DNA of 64,000 bases from Raffaelea ambrosiae (taxonomy: Eukaryota; Ascomycota; Sordariomycetes; Ophiostomatales; Ophiostomataceae), in contig PCDI01000007.1 in assembly GCA_002778195.1 (NCBI GenBank), positions 1,310,576-1,374,575 of the forward strand, written 5' to 3'. This document shows, piece by piece, positions 63,187 through 64,000 of the stretch; within the stretch, counting starts at the first letter, position 1, and each line of letters opens with the position of its first letter. The notes below the pieces were generated by a model, which had not been told where the DNA came from, did no database searches, and saw only the letters and a list, made by a program, of their open reading frames with translations. The translations under genes and the position numbers were made by a program.

Positions 63187-64000
63187 ATGGACCGAGACAG
63201 TACACAAGACGTCGAAATGGACGACGCCACGCCGGCGCCCGGTGTGGCCACAGACGCAAACACCGTCGGGTCCAAAGACAAGACCTCATCGGCGACAGCG
63301 CCCAGCGGAGCACCGCCCTACCGGTCGTGGAAGAAGAAATTCCAAAAGATGCGGTACGCCTTTGAAGACAAGATGGCCGCCAACGAGAAGCTGCACACGC
63401 AGGAGGTCAAGGCCATCCAGACGAGCAAGCGGCTGGCCGTTGAGATCGAGTGAGTTTTCCATCCCGCCCACACCCTTTTGTTTTCATCAATTCCCGAAGC
63501 TGTCTCTAACATGTCTCCAGTCGCATCCTCGACCTTCTCCTGGACGTCAACAACTCCCCCCAGATCCCGGCCGCCAGGCGTATTGACCTCAGCCTCCTGC
63601 CGCCAGCCTCCTCCAGAAACGACGACGACAACGACGACTCCGAACACCACAACCACCACCACCAGCACCGCTACCCCAGCCTCGACTTTGACAAGAAGGA
63701 CGGCTGGGCCGCCCGCTTCTACGACAAGAAAGACAAGGAGCATCCATACCCGAGCCCACCCGCCAAGAGCCTGCAGACCCTGCTCAAGGAGGTGCCCCAT
63801 GCCGACCTCGCCAGCACCAAAAAGCGCAACCCGGACCTGCTCAAGGACCTGGTCGCGGGCGACGACAACAAGCTCGCCTTCACCGTGCCGCGGGGCACCA
63901 CGCCGCAGTCGTCCTACCCGGAGAGCTTTCTGACGGCCGACGACATTGACAACTACCTCTGGGAGGTCGACCGCACCATTGCCGGCAACGCCCTCGTCAA
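63187..64000 (+). CDS. iec3: Ino80 complex subunit, Iec3-like (5' part)
   Basis: Exon 1 is 63187-63449 and exon 2 starts at 63521 and runs off the window, so the C-terminus is missing. About 247 residues are visible. The conserved N-terminal block is PYRSWKKKFQKMRYAFEDKM, followed by AIQTSKRLAVEIDRILDLLL. Later segments are FLTADDIDNYLWEVDRTIAG. This pattern is that of the Iec3 domain of the fungal Ino80 chromatin-remodelling complex, from memory of the family. A His/Asp/Asn-rich insert sits between the helices. The intron is GTGAGT...CTCCAG with a CTAAC branch motif. Confidence 0.75.

Noticed and set aside
1..64000. Transposable elements, CRISPR arrays or RIP-degraded repeats
   Set aside because: I found no long terminal repeats, inverted-repeat-flanked transposase, reverse transcriptase or regularly spaced direct repeats, and no AT-rich blocks of the kind left by RIP.

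Overview
The window is a stretch of a filamentous ascomycete (Pezizomycotina) nuclear chromosome. The evidence is GC-rich genes with many short GT-AG introns and in-frame branch motifs, a dispersed single 5S rRNA gene with its own upstream TATA element, and fungal families such as a HET-domain gene, a Zn2Cys6 regulator, a DHA1-type MFS transporter and endosulfine. A Sordariomycete is likely. The glutamine at position 56 of ribosomal protein eL42, which is linked to natural cycloheximide tolerance, would fit Ophiostomatales such as Sporothrix or Ophiostoma, but that placement is inference.

Layout: 1-7.9 kb is gene-poor and rich in homopolymers and minisatellites. A kelch-repeat membrane protein follows (7.9-11.2 kb, +), then an AT-hook-like low-complexity protein (11.7-13.3 kb, -), RAS (14.6-15.8 kb, -), and a second gene-poor block (15.8-21.3 kb). 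From 21 kb to the right edge the window is gene-dense: a small one-pass membrane ORF, a molybdopterin-binding-domain protein in eight exons, GMF/Aim7, NBP35, a 2H phosphoesterase, eL42, a Zn2Cys6 factor facing an MFS transporter, eIF3i, COQ7, RTF1, a voltage-gated proton channel, a HAPSTR1-like protein, a histidine phosphatase, a HET protein, a variant 5S rRNA gene, gamma-tubulin, an unrecognised 815-residue protein, endosulfine, MYG1 and the 5' part of an Iec3-like Ino80 subunit that runs off the window.

Most genes are conserved housekeeping functions: actin remodelling, cytosolic Fe-S assembly, translation, ubiquinone synthesis, transcription elongation, microtubule nucleation, TORC1/Greatwall output and chromatin remodelling. 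They are unrelated to one another in pathway. The only arrangement that looks like a functional unit is the divergent Zn2Cys6 factor/MFS transporter pair with a shared 534-bp promoter. I see no complete transposon, no tRNA, no CRISPR array and no secondary-metabolite core gene.

The points most worth following are a 5S rRNA gene whose differences from the usual sequence are compensated in its helices, Gln56 in eL42, a 9-nt microexon in the molybdopterin-binding gene, a fungal Hv1 proton channel with Lys as third S4 charge, and two short palindrome-like motifs concentrated in the gene-poor blocks.
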